DNA of 64,000 nucleotides from assembly GCF_041154745.1 (NCBI RefSeq), contig NZ_AP031573.1, positions 5,084,001 through 5,148,000 of the forward strand, given 5' to 3'. Both the position numbers and the translations under genes were made by a program. This document shows positions 52,546 through 61,556 of this stretch, piece after piece; the stretch's first letter is position 1; the number at the start of each line of letters is the position of its first letter. This DNA comes from Flavobacterium sp. CFS9. GTDB taxonomy: Bacteria > Bacteroidota > Bacteroidia > Flavobacteriales > Flavobacteriaceae. The notes under the pieces were generated by a model. That model had not been told where the DNA came from and searched no databases. It saw only the letters and a program-made list of their open reading frames with translations.

Positions 52546-53511
52546 TTACATTTTACCCTTTTTGTTCAGTACTTCTAGTCTTTGATCCAAATATTTCACA
52601 AACTCTTCTTTCGATTTAATTCCGTTTGGCTCTTGTTCCCAGGCACCTAAAAAGTAAAAAGAAGTGGGTTTTGTGGTAGGCTTAAACACCAAAAGATAAT
52701 CTAAATCTGTATCAGGAGTATTTTCGATGCCGTTGATTTGATAAAAAATGGCCATTCCTAATTGGTCCGGAACTAATGACTGCTGACCGTAAGTGGCTAA
52801 ATACGCCCATTTTTTATTCTTGCTTTCTTTTTTAAGAAGTTCCGTATTTTTTTGCTTTACAATTCCGGTACAGATTCCTTTGATTTCTTTGGATGCCTGA
52901 ATGGTATGCTGTGTGTACAATTCATTTGGTTTAATGGTTAAAACTGAAGTAAAATCAATTTTATCCGAAGCCGTTTTCCATCCGTAATACTGCACTTTCA
53001 CCCCCGATTCGTTGGTTTTATTAACTACTGTTGCAATGGTTGAATCTACTTCATAGAAATGCAGTTTTTCATTGTTTAGGTAACGATCAATCGATCCAAT
53101 TCCGATTCCTTTACCAGCTTTGAGAATATCGGCACCCCAATCGCTCATTTCATGATAGGAATCAAAATTATCCTGACCTACTTTTGGTAAAACAATTTCC
53201 GGTGTTTTTTTGCCGAAAATGTCAATCGCATTTCGCCAGTCTAAATACAAACGATATCCAATTCGATTGCTTTCCCAGCCCGGTCCTTCGTAACGAATGT
53301 CAAAAGAATGATCGGTATGCTCCGGTGCCAGTTTGAGTCTGTCCACATTTTTAAATACAGTACCTCCAATATATTTACGCGCTTCCCATTTTCCATCTGT
53401 TTTAGCAGAAATTTCGGCATATGTTTTTGCGGTTTTTATATCATATTTCTGTGCCTTAACCGCTGTAATACCAACTAAAAGTAAGATTGCTAATGTGATT
53501 TTTGTTTTCAT
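52546..53511 (-). CDS. DUF4861 protein of the pectin locus
   Basis: This is a 321-residue secreted protein (signal peptide ending VKAQK) of the DUF4861 family. It has PEHTDHSFDIRYEGPGWESNRIGYRLYLDWRNAIDIFGK and YHEMSDWGADILKAGKGIGIG. These proteins recur in pectin and ulvan loci and may be carbohydrate-active enzymes or binding proteins. No mechanism is established to my knowledge. It follows SusD after a 186-bp gap and may begin a separate transcript. Confidence 0.85.
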   Translation of the reverse strand: MKTKITLAILLLVGITAVKAQKYDIKTAKTYAEISAKTDGKWEARKYIGGTVFKNVDRLKLAPEHTDHSFDIRYEGPGWESNRIGYRLYLDWRNAIDIFGKKTPEIVLPKVGQDNFDSYHEMSDWGADILKAGKGIGIGSIDRYLNNEKLHFYEVDSTIATVVNKTNESGVKVQYYGWKTASDKIDFTSVLTIKPNELYTQHTIQASKEIKGICTGIVKQKNTELLKKESKNKKWAYLATYGQQSLVPDQLGMAIFYQINGIENTPDTDLDYLLVFKPTTKPTSFYFLGAWEQEPNGIKSKEEFVKYLDQRLEVLNKKGKM

Positions 53512-53697
53512 TTTTTACTGTAATTGTTTAAATATTCTGTCTAAAAATTGTTTGGTACAATGGGTGCTTTATTAAATTACACCAGATGACTCCCATTTAG
53601 TTAAGAAAGGAGCCCGATTCAGGATCGAACCCCTTTTTAACTTCCTCAAAAAAACGTAACCTCAAAATTTTTAAAACCACTAATCATAAAAACCTTT

Positions 53698-55389
53698 TTA
53701 ATAAGCCGGGTTTTGAGGGTAATTTTTACTTCTGTTCAAATCTAGTGCTGACTGCGGTATTGGTCTTAAAATTTTAAGATTACCATTTTGTCCATTAAAT
53801 ACACTGGCATTTGTAATTTTAGGATTGTATAAAACTGCTCTTTGTACCAATGTACCGGTACGTTTCAAATCGAACCAACGGTGGTATTCTCCTAATAGTT
53901 CTCTTCCTCTTTCGTCTAATATGGTATTGATATCAATAGTCGTCATTACCGGAATTGCTCCTACAACTCCTCCTCCTGCTCTTCTTCTTACTTCATTCAA
54001 ACGTGTTAGAGCTGTCGCTGGCTGACCGGCTTTAAAGTAAGCTTCAGCAGCAACCAGATAGGTTTCTCCAAGTCTTGCAACAATAAAATCACGTGTACTG
54101 CTTCTGTTTGTTGCCGGAGTGATCGGTGTTGTGTTATAGTTTGCGCTGGTTGCCCCGCTGTAGGGTGCATTTGGATCGTCGAATTTACGAACGGGAATCA
54201 GGTTGTAATCACCTCCTGAAGCGGCAGCCGAAGAATAAGTCCCCCAATTGTGGTATCTGAAAGTTGCCGCATTGGCTTTTCTTGAAGCATTGGCGGTATT
54301 CCAGGCGGCTCTGTCGGCCAATGTAAACCAGCGTGGCTCGTAAAAATCTGTAATTTTCAAAGCCGTTTTATCGGTTACGGTATAAAAATCGTAGTATCGG
54401 CTGTAAATTTCGGTCATGAATGTGTTTTCCCAACGTTTATCTCCTTGCTCATATAAAGATAATGCATAAGCTGTAGGACAAAGTGTGTAACTTCTGTTTG
54501 GATATGGATTCCCCGCTGCTGCCGCACCTAAGTACGAGCTAAACCAATAGTTTTGTGAACTTCCCAAAGCAGTTACTCCTGTAGCATTGGAAGCTACTGA
54601 AAACTGAACCGAAAAAATGGTTTCGGCATTCATTTCGTTCCCTGGTTTTACCACATCTGCAAAAGATACATTAAGTCCTTGTCCGGCAATTACCTGATCT
54701 GCTAAAGAAGCTGCAGTAGTAAAATCTGCCGGCGTTCCAAAAGTTTCGTAACCTTTAGTCAAATATACTTTTGCTAATAAATCCTGAACGGCTCTTTTAT
54801 TCACTCTTCCTGTGTAAGCCCCTGTACCCACTGCCGGAAGTGCTTCATTAAGGTCTTTTAAAATTTGTGTGTATACTTCTTCTGCTGAATTTCTGTCGAA
54901 AGAGGTAACAGCAGTATTAATATTCTCTAATACAATTGGAACGCCTCCATAAGTCTGAACCAAAAGAAAATAAGCATTTGCTCTTAAAAATTTCAGTTCT
55001 CCTACTCTTGTATCTACTGTACTTGCTTTTTCGGTAAGGGTTGAATAATACAATCCTTTATTGGCTTGCTGAATCGCCATATAACAAGTTCTGTACAATA
55101 AATCTACACCGGCTGACGAGGAAGAAAGGGTCAAATATTTAGCCAGTCCTTCCGGTTCCTGATTTCTTCCTTCAGAATACATATCGGTACCTGCTTCAAA
55201 CAGCCACGGATCACCTCCGTATATGTCTTTTAAAGTGGCGTAATTGGTGTTGACCAATGACTCAAACCCGGGAGCAGTAAGAAAATATTGTTCTGCCGAA
55301 CCAAAGGCACGGTTGTCTTCTTCGATAAAATTGGAGCACGAATTGAATGTCGTCGCCAGTATTGCTATAACTACTACTATTTTTTTCAT
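53698..55389 (-). CDS. SusD/RagB-family glycan-binding lipoprotein
   Basis: This 563-residue lipoprotein (lipobox TTFNSC) captures oligosaccharide on the cell surface for the SusC transporter. It has the tetratricopeptide-rich N-terminal part (RVGELKFLRANAYFLLVQTYGGVPIV) and the C-terminal SusD segment (IVARLGETYLVAAEAYFKAGQPATALTRLNEVRRRAG, ILDERGRELLGEYHRWFDLKRTG). It lies 10 bp behind susC. Pectic oligosaccharide is the likely ligand from context. Confidence 0.94.
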   Translation of the reverse strand: MKKIVVVIAILATTFNSCSNFIEEDNRAFGSAEQYFLTAPGFESLVNTNYATLKDIYGGDPWLFEAGTDMYSEGRNQEPEGLAKYLTLSSSSAGVDLLYRTCYMAIQQANKGLYYSTLTEKASTVDTRVGELKFLRANAYFLLVQTYGGVPIVLENINTAVTSFDRNSAEEVYTQILKDLNEALPAVGTGAYTGRVNKRAVQDLLAKVYLTKGYETFGTPADFTTAASLADQVIAGQGLNVSFADVVKPGNEMNAETIFSVQFSVASNATGVTALGSSQNYWFSSYLGAAAAGNPYPNRSYTLCPTAYALSLYEQGDKRWENTFMTEIYSRYYDFYTVTDKTALKITDFYEPRWFTLADRAAWNTANASRKANAATFRYHNWGTYSSAAASGGDYNLIPVRKFDDPNAPYSGATSANYNTTPITPATNRSSTRDFIVARLGETYLVAAEAYFKAGQPATALTRLNEVRRRAGGGVVGAIPVMTTIDINTILDERGRELLGEYHRWFDLKRTGTLVQRAVLYNPKITNASVFNGQNGNLKILRPIPQSALDLNRSKNYPQNPAY

Positions 55390-55399
55390 TTTTCTTAAT

Positions 55400-58300
55400 T
55401 TAAAATTTTAAACTTAATCCCATCTGAACGGTTCTTGTTGCCACACGATTCACTGCTAATGCCGCAGTTGCCCATTCAGGGTCATATCCTTCGTAATTGG
55501 TAAATACAAAAGGATTCAACACATTCACATAAAGTCTTAAACTTTTAATTTTCAATTTGCTTACTAAATCGGAATCAAAACTATACCCAAAAGCAATGTT
55601 TTGAATTTTTAAAAATGAAGCGTCTTTGTAGAATGCTACGTTATTGGTATCATAATAAACACCTGCTCCACGTGGTAACGGATTTGTATTGGAATACTGA
55701 GCTGCTATACCTGCACCATTAGCCGGAATATACCAGTCTCCAAGATCTAATTTTTGACGTCCTCTGTCGGTAACATCTGCAAAGTTGTCGTGGAATCCGC
55801 TAAAGACAGTCATTCCCTGATTGGTAATTAACGACATCGACAAATCAAATTGTTTTACTTTTAAAGTAGTAGAAAAACTTCCTGACCATTTAGGATCGTA
55901 GTTTCCTAAAATAGCTCTGTCGTTATTGGCGTCAATTTTACCATCGTTGTTCAAATCTTTTACTTTTGCTTCTCCCGGTTTCTGACCATAAGAAAGGGCT
56001 TGAGCTGCTTCACTTTCCTGCCATACTCCATCGAAAACATAATTGTAATAAGAGTGCACATTTTCTCCGATAAATAAATTGTTCCCCACATCACTTACCT
56101 GATCCTGACCATAAATAGACTCCAGTTTGTTTACGTTTTTAGTAAAAGTGAAACTGGTCTCCCAGGTAACATTTTTAGTTTGAATGTTTTTCGTAACCAA
56201 CGCCACCTCAATACCTTTGTTTCTAATCGAACCTACGTTAGAAGTAATGGTTGGTACTCCAATTTCTAACGGAAGGGCTTGTTGAAACAATAAATCTTTA
56301 GACAAACGATTGTAAACGTCTACACTACCTGAGATTCTATTGTGAAAAAATCCAAAATCCAAACCTAAATTCACCTCTTTTGTTTTCTCCCACGTTAGAT
56401 TGGTATTTCCTAAACTTGAAGTAGTAAAGCCATTGGCAATGGTACCGTTAAAATCATAGTAAGCAGGATTTTTTAAAACAGTTAAACTTGAATACGGGCT
56501 AACGTTATCATTTCCGGTATAACCGATACTTCCTCTTAATTTAAAATTGGAAACAAAATCTAATTTCTTCATGAATCCTTCTTCATGAACATTCCATCCT
56601 AAAGCTACAGAAGGGAAAGCAGTCCATTTATTATTCTCGGCCAAAACAGATGATCCGTCATAACGTACCGAAGCGGTTAACAAGTAACGTCCCTGATAGG
56701 CATAATTGAAACGGGCTGCATACGATTCTAAAGTATTTTTAGAGTACGGTGTGAACACTCCTGAAGGAATTAAGGCAATAGAACCGCTTGATGGTGTCAA
56801 GGAGTAAGTAGACTGAACTCCTGAACCTAAATTGTAAAAACTGGTTTCAAAAGGATTTTCTCTTGAAGCTGAAAAATACGTTTCGGTCGTATTAGAATAG
56901 AAACTCTGAAGTCCTAAAAAGCTAAAAACATGGTCTTTATTCAACGTGTAGCTGATATTAAATTGATTGTCCCACGTATAATTAAAATTGTTCACATTAG
57001 TTACGTCACCGGATGGCAAGCTTTTATTTTTAAGACCAAAATCGGTTTGAGCACCAAATGATCTTCCTTCTCTAGCGTCCATTTTTCCTGCTGAAAAAGT
57101 AGATCTGAACGATAACCAGCTATTGATTTTATATTCTCCGAAGATATTACCAAGGGTAGTGAATCTTTCTATTTCATCTGTCGAATTTGCAATTTCTAGA
57201 AGCGGATTGTAAGACCCTGTTTTGTTAATCGCTAAATTTCCGTTAGGATATCTCAATGTTCCCGGCTGTTGCGCATAAGTTCCGACAATTTCATTACCCG
57301 CCGCGTCTATAGCCCAAGGTGAAGTATATGGATTTTGTCTGAAAGCTTCCTGCATGGCAGTTGGGCTTCCCAATTGTTCTGAAGTCTTAGAAATAGTAAG
57401 ATTAACACCAAATGAAATTTTGTCGTTTATTTTATGATTCAAACCTGCTTTAAAATTGTATTTATCAATTCCTTCATTGTCAATTACTCCCGTTTCTTTC
57501 TGAGCTCCCAAACCAATGTTGTAGGACAGTCCGTTATCAGCTCGGCCGGAAACATTTAAGTAATTGTTTTGCATCATTCCGCCTTTAAGAACCGCATCCT
57601 GCCAGTTGTAGCTTTGATTGTTAGCCACTCGCTGAAACAATACCGGGTTGGTACCGGCCTGTCCTACAGCAGCATTCAATTCTGTTGCATCAATATCATT
57701 ATAGGTTGGATTGGTTGCTGAAATAGTCGTTGCCAAAAATGCCGATTGGTGATAGTACCACCATTTTTCCGGGCTCATTAATTTTGGTAATCTTACAGCC
57801 TCTTTGTTGCCATAAGAGCTGTCAAAAGTAACCGTAACACCAGACTTAGCACTTGTTCCGCTTTTGGTCGTCACAATAATAACCCCGCTTCCTCCTCTGG
57901 AACCATAAATGGCAGCAGAAGAAGCATCTTTTAATACGTCCATTCTAGCGATGTCCTGCGGATTCAGGAAGTCAATATTATCTGTTGGTACACCATCCAC
58001 CACAAAAAGCGGTTTAGAACCATCTTTATTGATCGAGTTTGTTCCTCTGATCACAACGTTAAAACCGTCACCAATACGACCGCTGTTTGAAGTTACCTGA
58101 ACTCCGGCAATACCTCCCTGAATAGCCTCCATCGGATTGGTAACGTTTCTTTCGGTAATTTTAGCTGCCGACAAAGTATTGACTGCTCCGGTAAGGTCTG
58201 TTTTCTTTGCGGTACCATACCCTACTACCACAACTTCATTTAGTGAATTGGATTGTTCAGCCAGGCTCACATTCACTTTCGATTTTCCGGCTATGCTCAC

Positions 58301-58576
58301 TTCTTGTGTCTGAAAGCCTAAATAGCTTACAATTAAAACAGCTTTATTATTAGTTACATTCAATTTAAAACTTCCTTCAAAATCTGTAGAGGTTCCGTTT
58401 TTAGTTCCCTTTTCCTGAATGTTTACACCAGGCAATGATAATCCCGCAGCATCTGTAATTTTCCCCTCCACTACAGTCGATTGCGCATAAATTGCGCTGC
58501 TCAACAAAAAATTCAGGAAAAATAAAAATACAAGACTGTATTTTATTTTTTTCTTTAATAGTTGTTTGGTATTCAT
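55400..58576 (-). CDS. SusC/RagA-family TonB-linked transporter
   Basis: This 1058-residue outer-membrane transporter has a signal peptide (AIYAQS), a carboxypeptidase-like N-terminal domain (VVEGKITDAAGLSLPGVNI), a TonB-box region, and a plug with GTAKKTDLTGAV and VLKDASSAAIYGSRGGSGVIIVTTK. A 22-strand barrel follows. With the SusD protein it imports pectic oligosaccharides using TonB energy. It follows a GH28 gene by 46 bp and precedes susD by 10 bp, so the three form one operon. Confidence 0.95.
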   Translation of the reverse strand: MNTKQLLKKKIKYSLVFLFFLNFLLSSAIYAQSTVVEGKITDAAGLSLPGVNIQEKGTKNGTSTDFEGSFKLNVTNNKAVLIVSYLGFQTQEVSIAGKSKVNVSLAEQSNSLNEVVVVGYGTAKKTDLTGAVNTLSAAKITERNVTNPMEAIQGGIAGVQVTSNSGRIGDGFNVVIRGTNSINKDGSKPLFVVDGVPTDNIDFLNPQDIARMDVLKDASSAAIYGSRGGSGVIIVTTKSGTSAKSGVTVTFDSSYGNKEAVRLPKLMSPEKWWYYHQSAFLATTISATNPTYNDIDATELNAAVGQAGTNPVLFQRVANNQSYNWQDAVLKGGMMQNNYLNVSGRADNGLSYNIGLGAQKETGVIDNEGIDKYNFKAGLNHKINDKISFGVNLTISKTSEQLGSPTAMQEAFRQNPYTSPWAIDAAGNEIVGTYAQQPGTLRYPNGNLAINKTGSYNPLLEIANSTDEIERFTTLGNIFGEYKINSWLSFRSTFSAGKMDAREGRSFGAQTDFGLKNKSLPSGDVTNVNNFNYTWDNQFNISYTLNKDHVFSFLGLQSFYSNTTETYFSASRENPFETSFYNLGSGVQSTYSLTPSSGSIALIPSGVFTPYSKNTLESYAARFNYAYQGRYLLTASVRYDGSSVLAENNKWTAFPSVALGWNVHEEGFMKKLDFVSNFKLRGSIGYTGNDNVSPYSSLTVLKNPAYYDFNGTIANGFTTSSLGNTNLTWEKTKEVNLGLDFGFFHNRISGSVDVYNRLSKDLLFQQALPLEIGVPTITSNVGSIRNKGIEVALVTKNIQTKNVTWETSFTFTKNVNKLESIYGQDQVSDVGNNLFIGENVHSYYNYVFDGVWQESEAAQALSYGQKPGEAKVKDLNNDGKIDANNDRAILGNYDPKWSGSFSTTLKVKQFDLSMSLITNQGMTVFSGFHDNFADVTDRGRQKLDLGDWYIPANGAGIAAQYSNTNPLPRGAGVYYDTNNVAFYKDASFLKIQNIAFGYSFDSDLVSKLKIKSLRLYVNVLNPFVFTNYEGYDPEWATAALAVNRVATRTVQMGLSLKF

Positions 58577-58622
58577 AGTTTTTAAAAATGGTTTGGTTAA
58601 TTGATAGTTTTTAATTCGTAAG

Positions 58623-60050
58623 TTATTCTACTTTTTTTTCATTGATATAGGTATTGATAAATTGTATGTTCTTCACATTTTTAAGCAAATGCACTGAATC
58701 TACTTTTTGAATGACAACATTTTTTAGGGTAATATTCTCTACAGGCGATTGCTCATAACCTTCTGCCCACACGCCATATTTTCCTCCATTTTTGACATTT
58801 ATATTCTCCAGGCTGATATTTTTGATAGTCGGAATAAAATTGCCGGTTTGCGAACCGTAAACATTGTAAAACATGTTTAATTTTAAAACACATTCTTTTA
58901 CGGTACCCACATCAAGGTTTCGAACAAATACATTTTCGATGACTCCGCCTCGTTTTGAATTGGTTTTGATTCGGATGGCGCGATCCAGATTTGGACTGTC
59001 CATCACGCAGTCTTCTACAAAAACACTGTTAACGCCGGCCGATATTTCACTTCCTATAACAACTCCGCCATGACCGTCGATCATTTTACAGTTCTGAACG
59101 ATAATATTTTTGCTCGGAATGGCTACTCGTCTTCCATCTCCATCACGGCCAGCTTTAATCGCGATACAATCGTCCCCGGTATTGAAGGTACAATTCTTAA
59201 TAAGTACATTTTGTGAATATTCAGGATCACAACCGTCATTATTAGGACCATGACTGTTTACCGTAACTCCGTCAATGATAATATTGTTTGATTTTAAAGG
59301 ATGTAAAATCCAAAAGGGAGCATTTATAATGGTTACCCCTTTTACCAGAACGGTACTACACTCAAAAAACTCAATAAAATTAGGTCGCAGGTAACGTCCC
59401 TCTCCAAAAATTCTTTCTTTTACCGGAACACTTTTTTCCGCCATATCGATCAAAACTTCACGATTTTGGGGATCATTTTGTGAAGGAATTTCTTTTTTCC
59501 AGCCGTAATCTTTACCACCGGACCAAATCCACCAGTTGGTAGCATCTGCTTGTCCGTTTAAAATTCCTTTTCCGGTAATGGCAACGTTCGTTTTGTTTTT
59601 GGCGTAAATAAGTGGTGAATAATTCATCAGCTCTGTTCCTTCAAAAGAGGTATGAACTATAGGATATTCTTTTGGATCAATACTAAAAAGAATTTCAGCA
59701 CGATCATCCAAATGCAGGTTTACATTACTTTCTAAATGTATGGCACCTGTTACATATTTTCCCTCAGGAACCAATACTTTTCCTCCGCCATTTTGAGCAC
59801 ATGCTTTTATTGCTTTTTCAAAAGCCAGCGTGTTGGATGTTTTTCCATCAGCAACTGCTCCAAAATCTTTAATGTTATAGGTCTTATCAATAAAATGAGT
59901 TTCAGAAATGCTTTTTACTATTATGTCTTTGTTTTTCCAGGGATCAGATTCAGAAACCGCTAAAAACTGTTTTCCGCAAGACAGCATCGTAAAAGCTGTT
60001 GCAGCTGCCATTAAAACTGTTTTAAACATTCGAACTTTCCCTGTAATCAT
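58623..60050 (-). CDS. GH28 polygalacturonase, first gene of the sus operon
   Basis: This 475-residue lipoprotein-type enzyme (TMLSC) has a beta-helix and the full GH28 set: NNDGCDPEYS, NTGDDCIAIKAGRD, GHGGVVIGSEIS (His) and RAIRIKTNSKRGG with the R-x-K pair intact. It hydrolyses galacturonosyl links in pectin. It is the first gene of the GH28-susC-susD operon. Its promoter region carries the 14-bp palindrome at 60092-60105, next to the divergent LacI gene. Confidence 0.92.
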   Translation of the reverse strand: MITGKVRMFKTVLMAAATAFTMLSCGKQFLAVSESDPWKNKDIIVKSISETHFIDKTYNIKDFGAVADGKTSNTLAFEKAIKACAQNGGGKVLVPEGKYVTGAIHLESNVNLHLDDRAEILFSIDPKEYPIVHTSFEGTELMNYSPLIYAKNKTNVAITGKGILNGQADATNWWIWSGGKDYGWKKEIPSQNDPQNREVLIDMAEKSVPVKERIFGEGRYLRPNFIEFFECSTVLVKGVTIINAPFWILHPLKSNNIIIDGVTVNSHGPNNDGCDPEYSQNVLIKNCTFNTGDDCIAIKAGRDGDGRRVAIPSKNIIVQNCKMIDGHGGVVIGSEISAGVNSVFVEDCVMDSPNLDRAIRIKTNSKRGGVIENVFVRNLDVGTVKECVLKLNMFYNVYGSQTGNFIPTIKNISLENINVKNGGKYGVWAEGYEQSPVENITLKNVVIQKVDSVHLLKNVKNIQFINTYINEKKVE

Positions 60051-60091
60051 GTTATTCTATTTTAGGATTGATTTAGAAAACAATGCAATTA

Positions 60092-60113
60092 TGTAATCGA
60101 TTACACGAAAGTA
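60092..60113 (-). promoter_or_regulatory. -7 box plus LacI-type operator of the pectin operon
   Basis: On the minus strand TACTTTCG (60113-60106, one mismatch to TAnnTTTG) is followed at once by TGTAATCGATTACA (60105-60092). This is the same architecture and the identical palindrome as at 22469-22490. A TTG lies 20 nt upstream (60136-60134). Confidence 0.7.
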
Positions 60114-60255
60114 GAAAAATAGTTTTAATGCACCAAATTTATTTGAAAATTAATTATATATTTAATTTTTATTACGGAATATAATTACACTTAATGTAAA
60201 AATTTAGATAATTTATTATCATTGTATAATCGAAATCGTTTTAATTATAAATTAT

Positions 60256-60269
60256 GGTAATCGATAACA
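60256..60269. promoter_or_regulatory. Degenerate LacI operator upstream of the LacI gene
   Basis: GGTAATCGATAACA agrees with TGTAATCGATTACA at 12 of 14 positions. It lies 28 bp before the -7 box TATTTTTG (60297-60304) of the regulator gene, suggesting autoregulation. Confidence 0.5.
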
Positions 60270-60296
60270 ATATGTGTAGTGTTATAAAAAAATATG

Positions 60297-60304
60297 TATT
60301 TTTG
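60297..60304 (+). promoter_or_regulatory. -7 box of the LacI gene
   Basis: TATTTTTG matches TAnnTTTG and lies 29 nt before the ATG at 60334. No TTG is found at the -33 position. Confidence 0.45.
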
Positions 60305-60333
60305 TCAGAGATTAATATGTAAAACCATTTTTA

Positions 60334-61362
60334 ATGAGCGAAAAAATAACCATTTACGATATTGCCGAAAAATTAAATATCACCGCTGCTACCGTTTCGC
60401 GGGCATTAAACAATAATCCGAAAATAAAAGAAAGCACGCGTGAGTTGGTTATTAAAACTGCGGCTTCAATGAACTATAAGCAAAACAAGCTGGCACTCGC
60501 ATTAAAAAGCGGCCGAAGTAATAATATTGGCGTTGTAGTTCCGCGTATCGACAGCAACTTTTTCGCTTCGGTTATCAGAGGAATAGAAGAAGAACTTCAT
60601 CCGCATGGTTATCAGGTCATTATTTGCCAGACGCACGAAAATCCGAAAAGAGAAAACGAAAACTTATATACTTTAATAGATGCTCAGGTTGACGGTATCA
60701 TCATGTCGGTTACCGATGTCACAGGAGAAAATGACGGTGCTTTTCAATATGTTTTACAAAAAAATGTTCCGCTTATCTTTTTCGACAGAAGCAAACATAT
60801 TGACGGAGTGAGTTCTGTAACCATAAATGACTTTAGAGGCGGTTACCAAACCACCAAACATTTAATTGATGAAGGCTGTAGAAATATTGCCCACTTATCA
60901 GGAGATCAGTCGCTTGAAATCTTTAAAAACAGGTTTTTGGGATACAAACAGGCTTTATTAGATCATGGAATTGCATTTGACGAAAAGTATGTTATTCCTG
61001 TAAAAAGTACCGTTGATTACGGAAAGCAGGCCGTAGAGACTTTACTTCAACTGGAAACACCTCCTGATGCTATATTTTCATCAAGTGATTTTGCAGCTTT
61101 GGGCGCTATCCAGGAACTGAAAGAAAGAAATATCAGTATTCCTAAAGATTTTTGTGTGGCTGGTTTCAGTAATGAGCCTTTCACGAAATTTATGGAATTA
61201 TCGATTACTTCTGTAGACCAGTCACCGTTGGAAATGGGAAAAATGTCTGCTCGTGTTTTTCTGGAACAGGTCGATAAAACGGAGACAATTAAGATAGAAA
61301 AAAAGGTAGTTCTTGCTCCGGAATTACACATTCGTAAATCATCGTCAAGAAGTAGCTTTTAA
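60334..61362 (+). CDS. LacI-family regulator of the pectin locus
   Basis: This is a 342-residue regulator. The N-terminal LacI helix-turn-helix and hinge (ITIYDIAEKLNITAATVSRALNNNPKIKESTR, KLALALKSGRSNNIGVVVPRI) is followed by a periplasmic-binding-like effector domain (IIMSVTDVTGEN, LIDEGCRNIAHLSGDQS, PDAIFSSSDFAALGAI). It is divergent from the GH28-susCD operon. CG-centred palindromes that fit LacI binding lie in the shared intergenic region and upstream of the distant GH28 gene. A uronate or its catabolite is the likely inducer. Confidence 0.92.
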   Translation: MSEKITIYDIAEKLNITAATVSRALNNNPKIKESTRELVIKTAASMNYKQNKLALALKSGRSNNIGVVVPRIDSNFFASVIRGIEEELHPHGYQVIICQTHENPKRENENLYTLIDAQVDGIIMSVTDVTGENDGAFQYVLQKNVPLIFFDRSKHIDGVSSVTINDFRGGYQTTKHLIDEGCRNIAHLSGDQSLEIFKNRFLGYKQALLDHGIAFDEKYVIPVKSTVDYGKQAVETLLQLETPPDAIFSSSDFAALGAIQELKERNISIPKDFCVAGFSNEPFTKFMELSITSVDQSPLEMGKMSARVFLEQVDKTETIKIEKKVVLAPELHIRKSSSRSSF

Positions 61363-61510
61363 TTTTTCACCATTAAGATATTAAGGCAAATTAAGTTTTT
61401 TGTCTTTCTTCAACTAAGGACTAAGTAAATTAAGCTCCGTGATTAATAGGTTAAATAGGACTACTAAACTACTCCTTAATAAAACTTACTAGCTTAATGG
61501 TCCAAACAAA

Positions 61511-61534
61511 AAAACTCACTGTTAAGTGAGTTTT
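61511..61534. terminator. Terminator between the LacI and uxaA genes
   Basis: AAAACTCACT (61511-61520) and AGTGAGTTTT (61525-61534) form a perfect stem with a 4-nt loop between convergent genes. The spacer before it (61370-61395) has repeated ATTAAG units at about 8-nt spacing. Confidence 0.8.
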
Positions 61535-61556
61535 CTGTTTACAATCCTTTATTTTC

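Noticed and set aside
53512..53697. tRNA-like sequence near 53610-53640 (agcccgattcaggatcgaac)
   Set aside because: It has a T-arm-like string but no matching acceptor, D-arm or anticodon stem around it.
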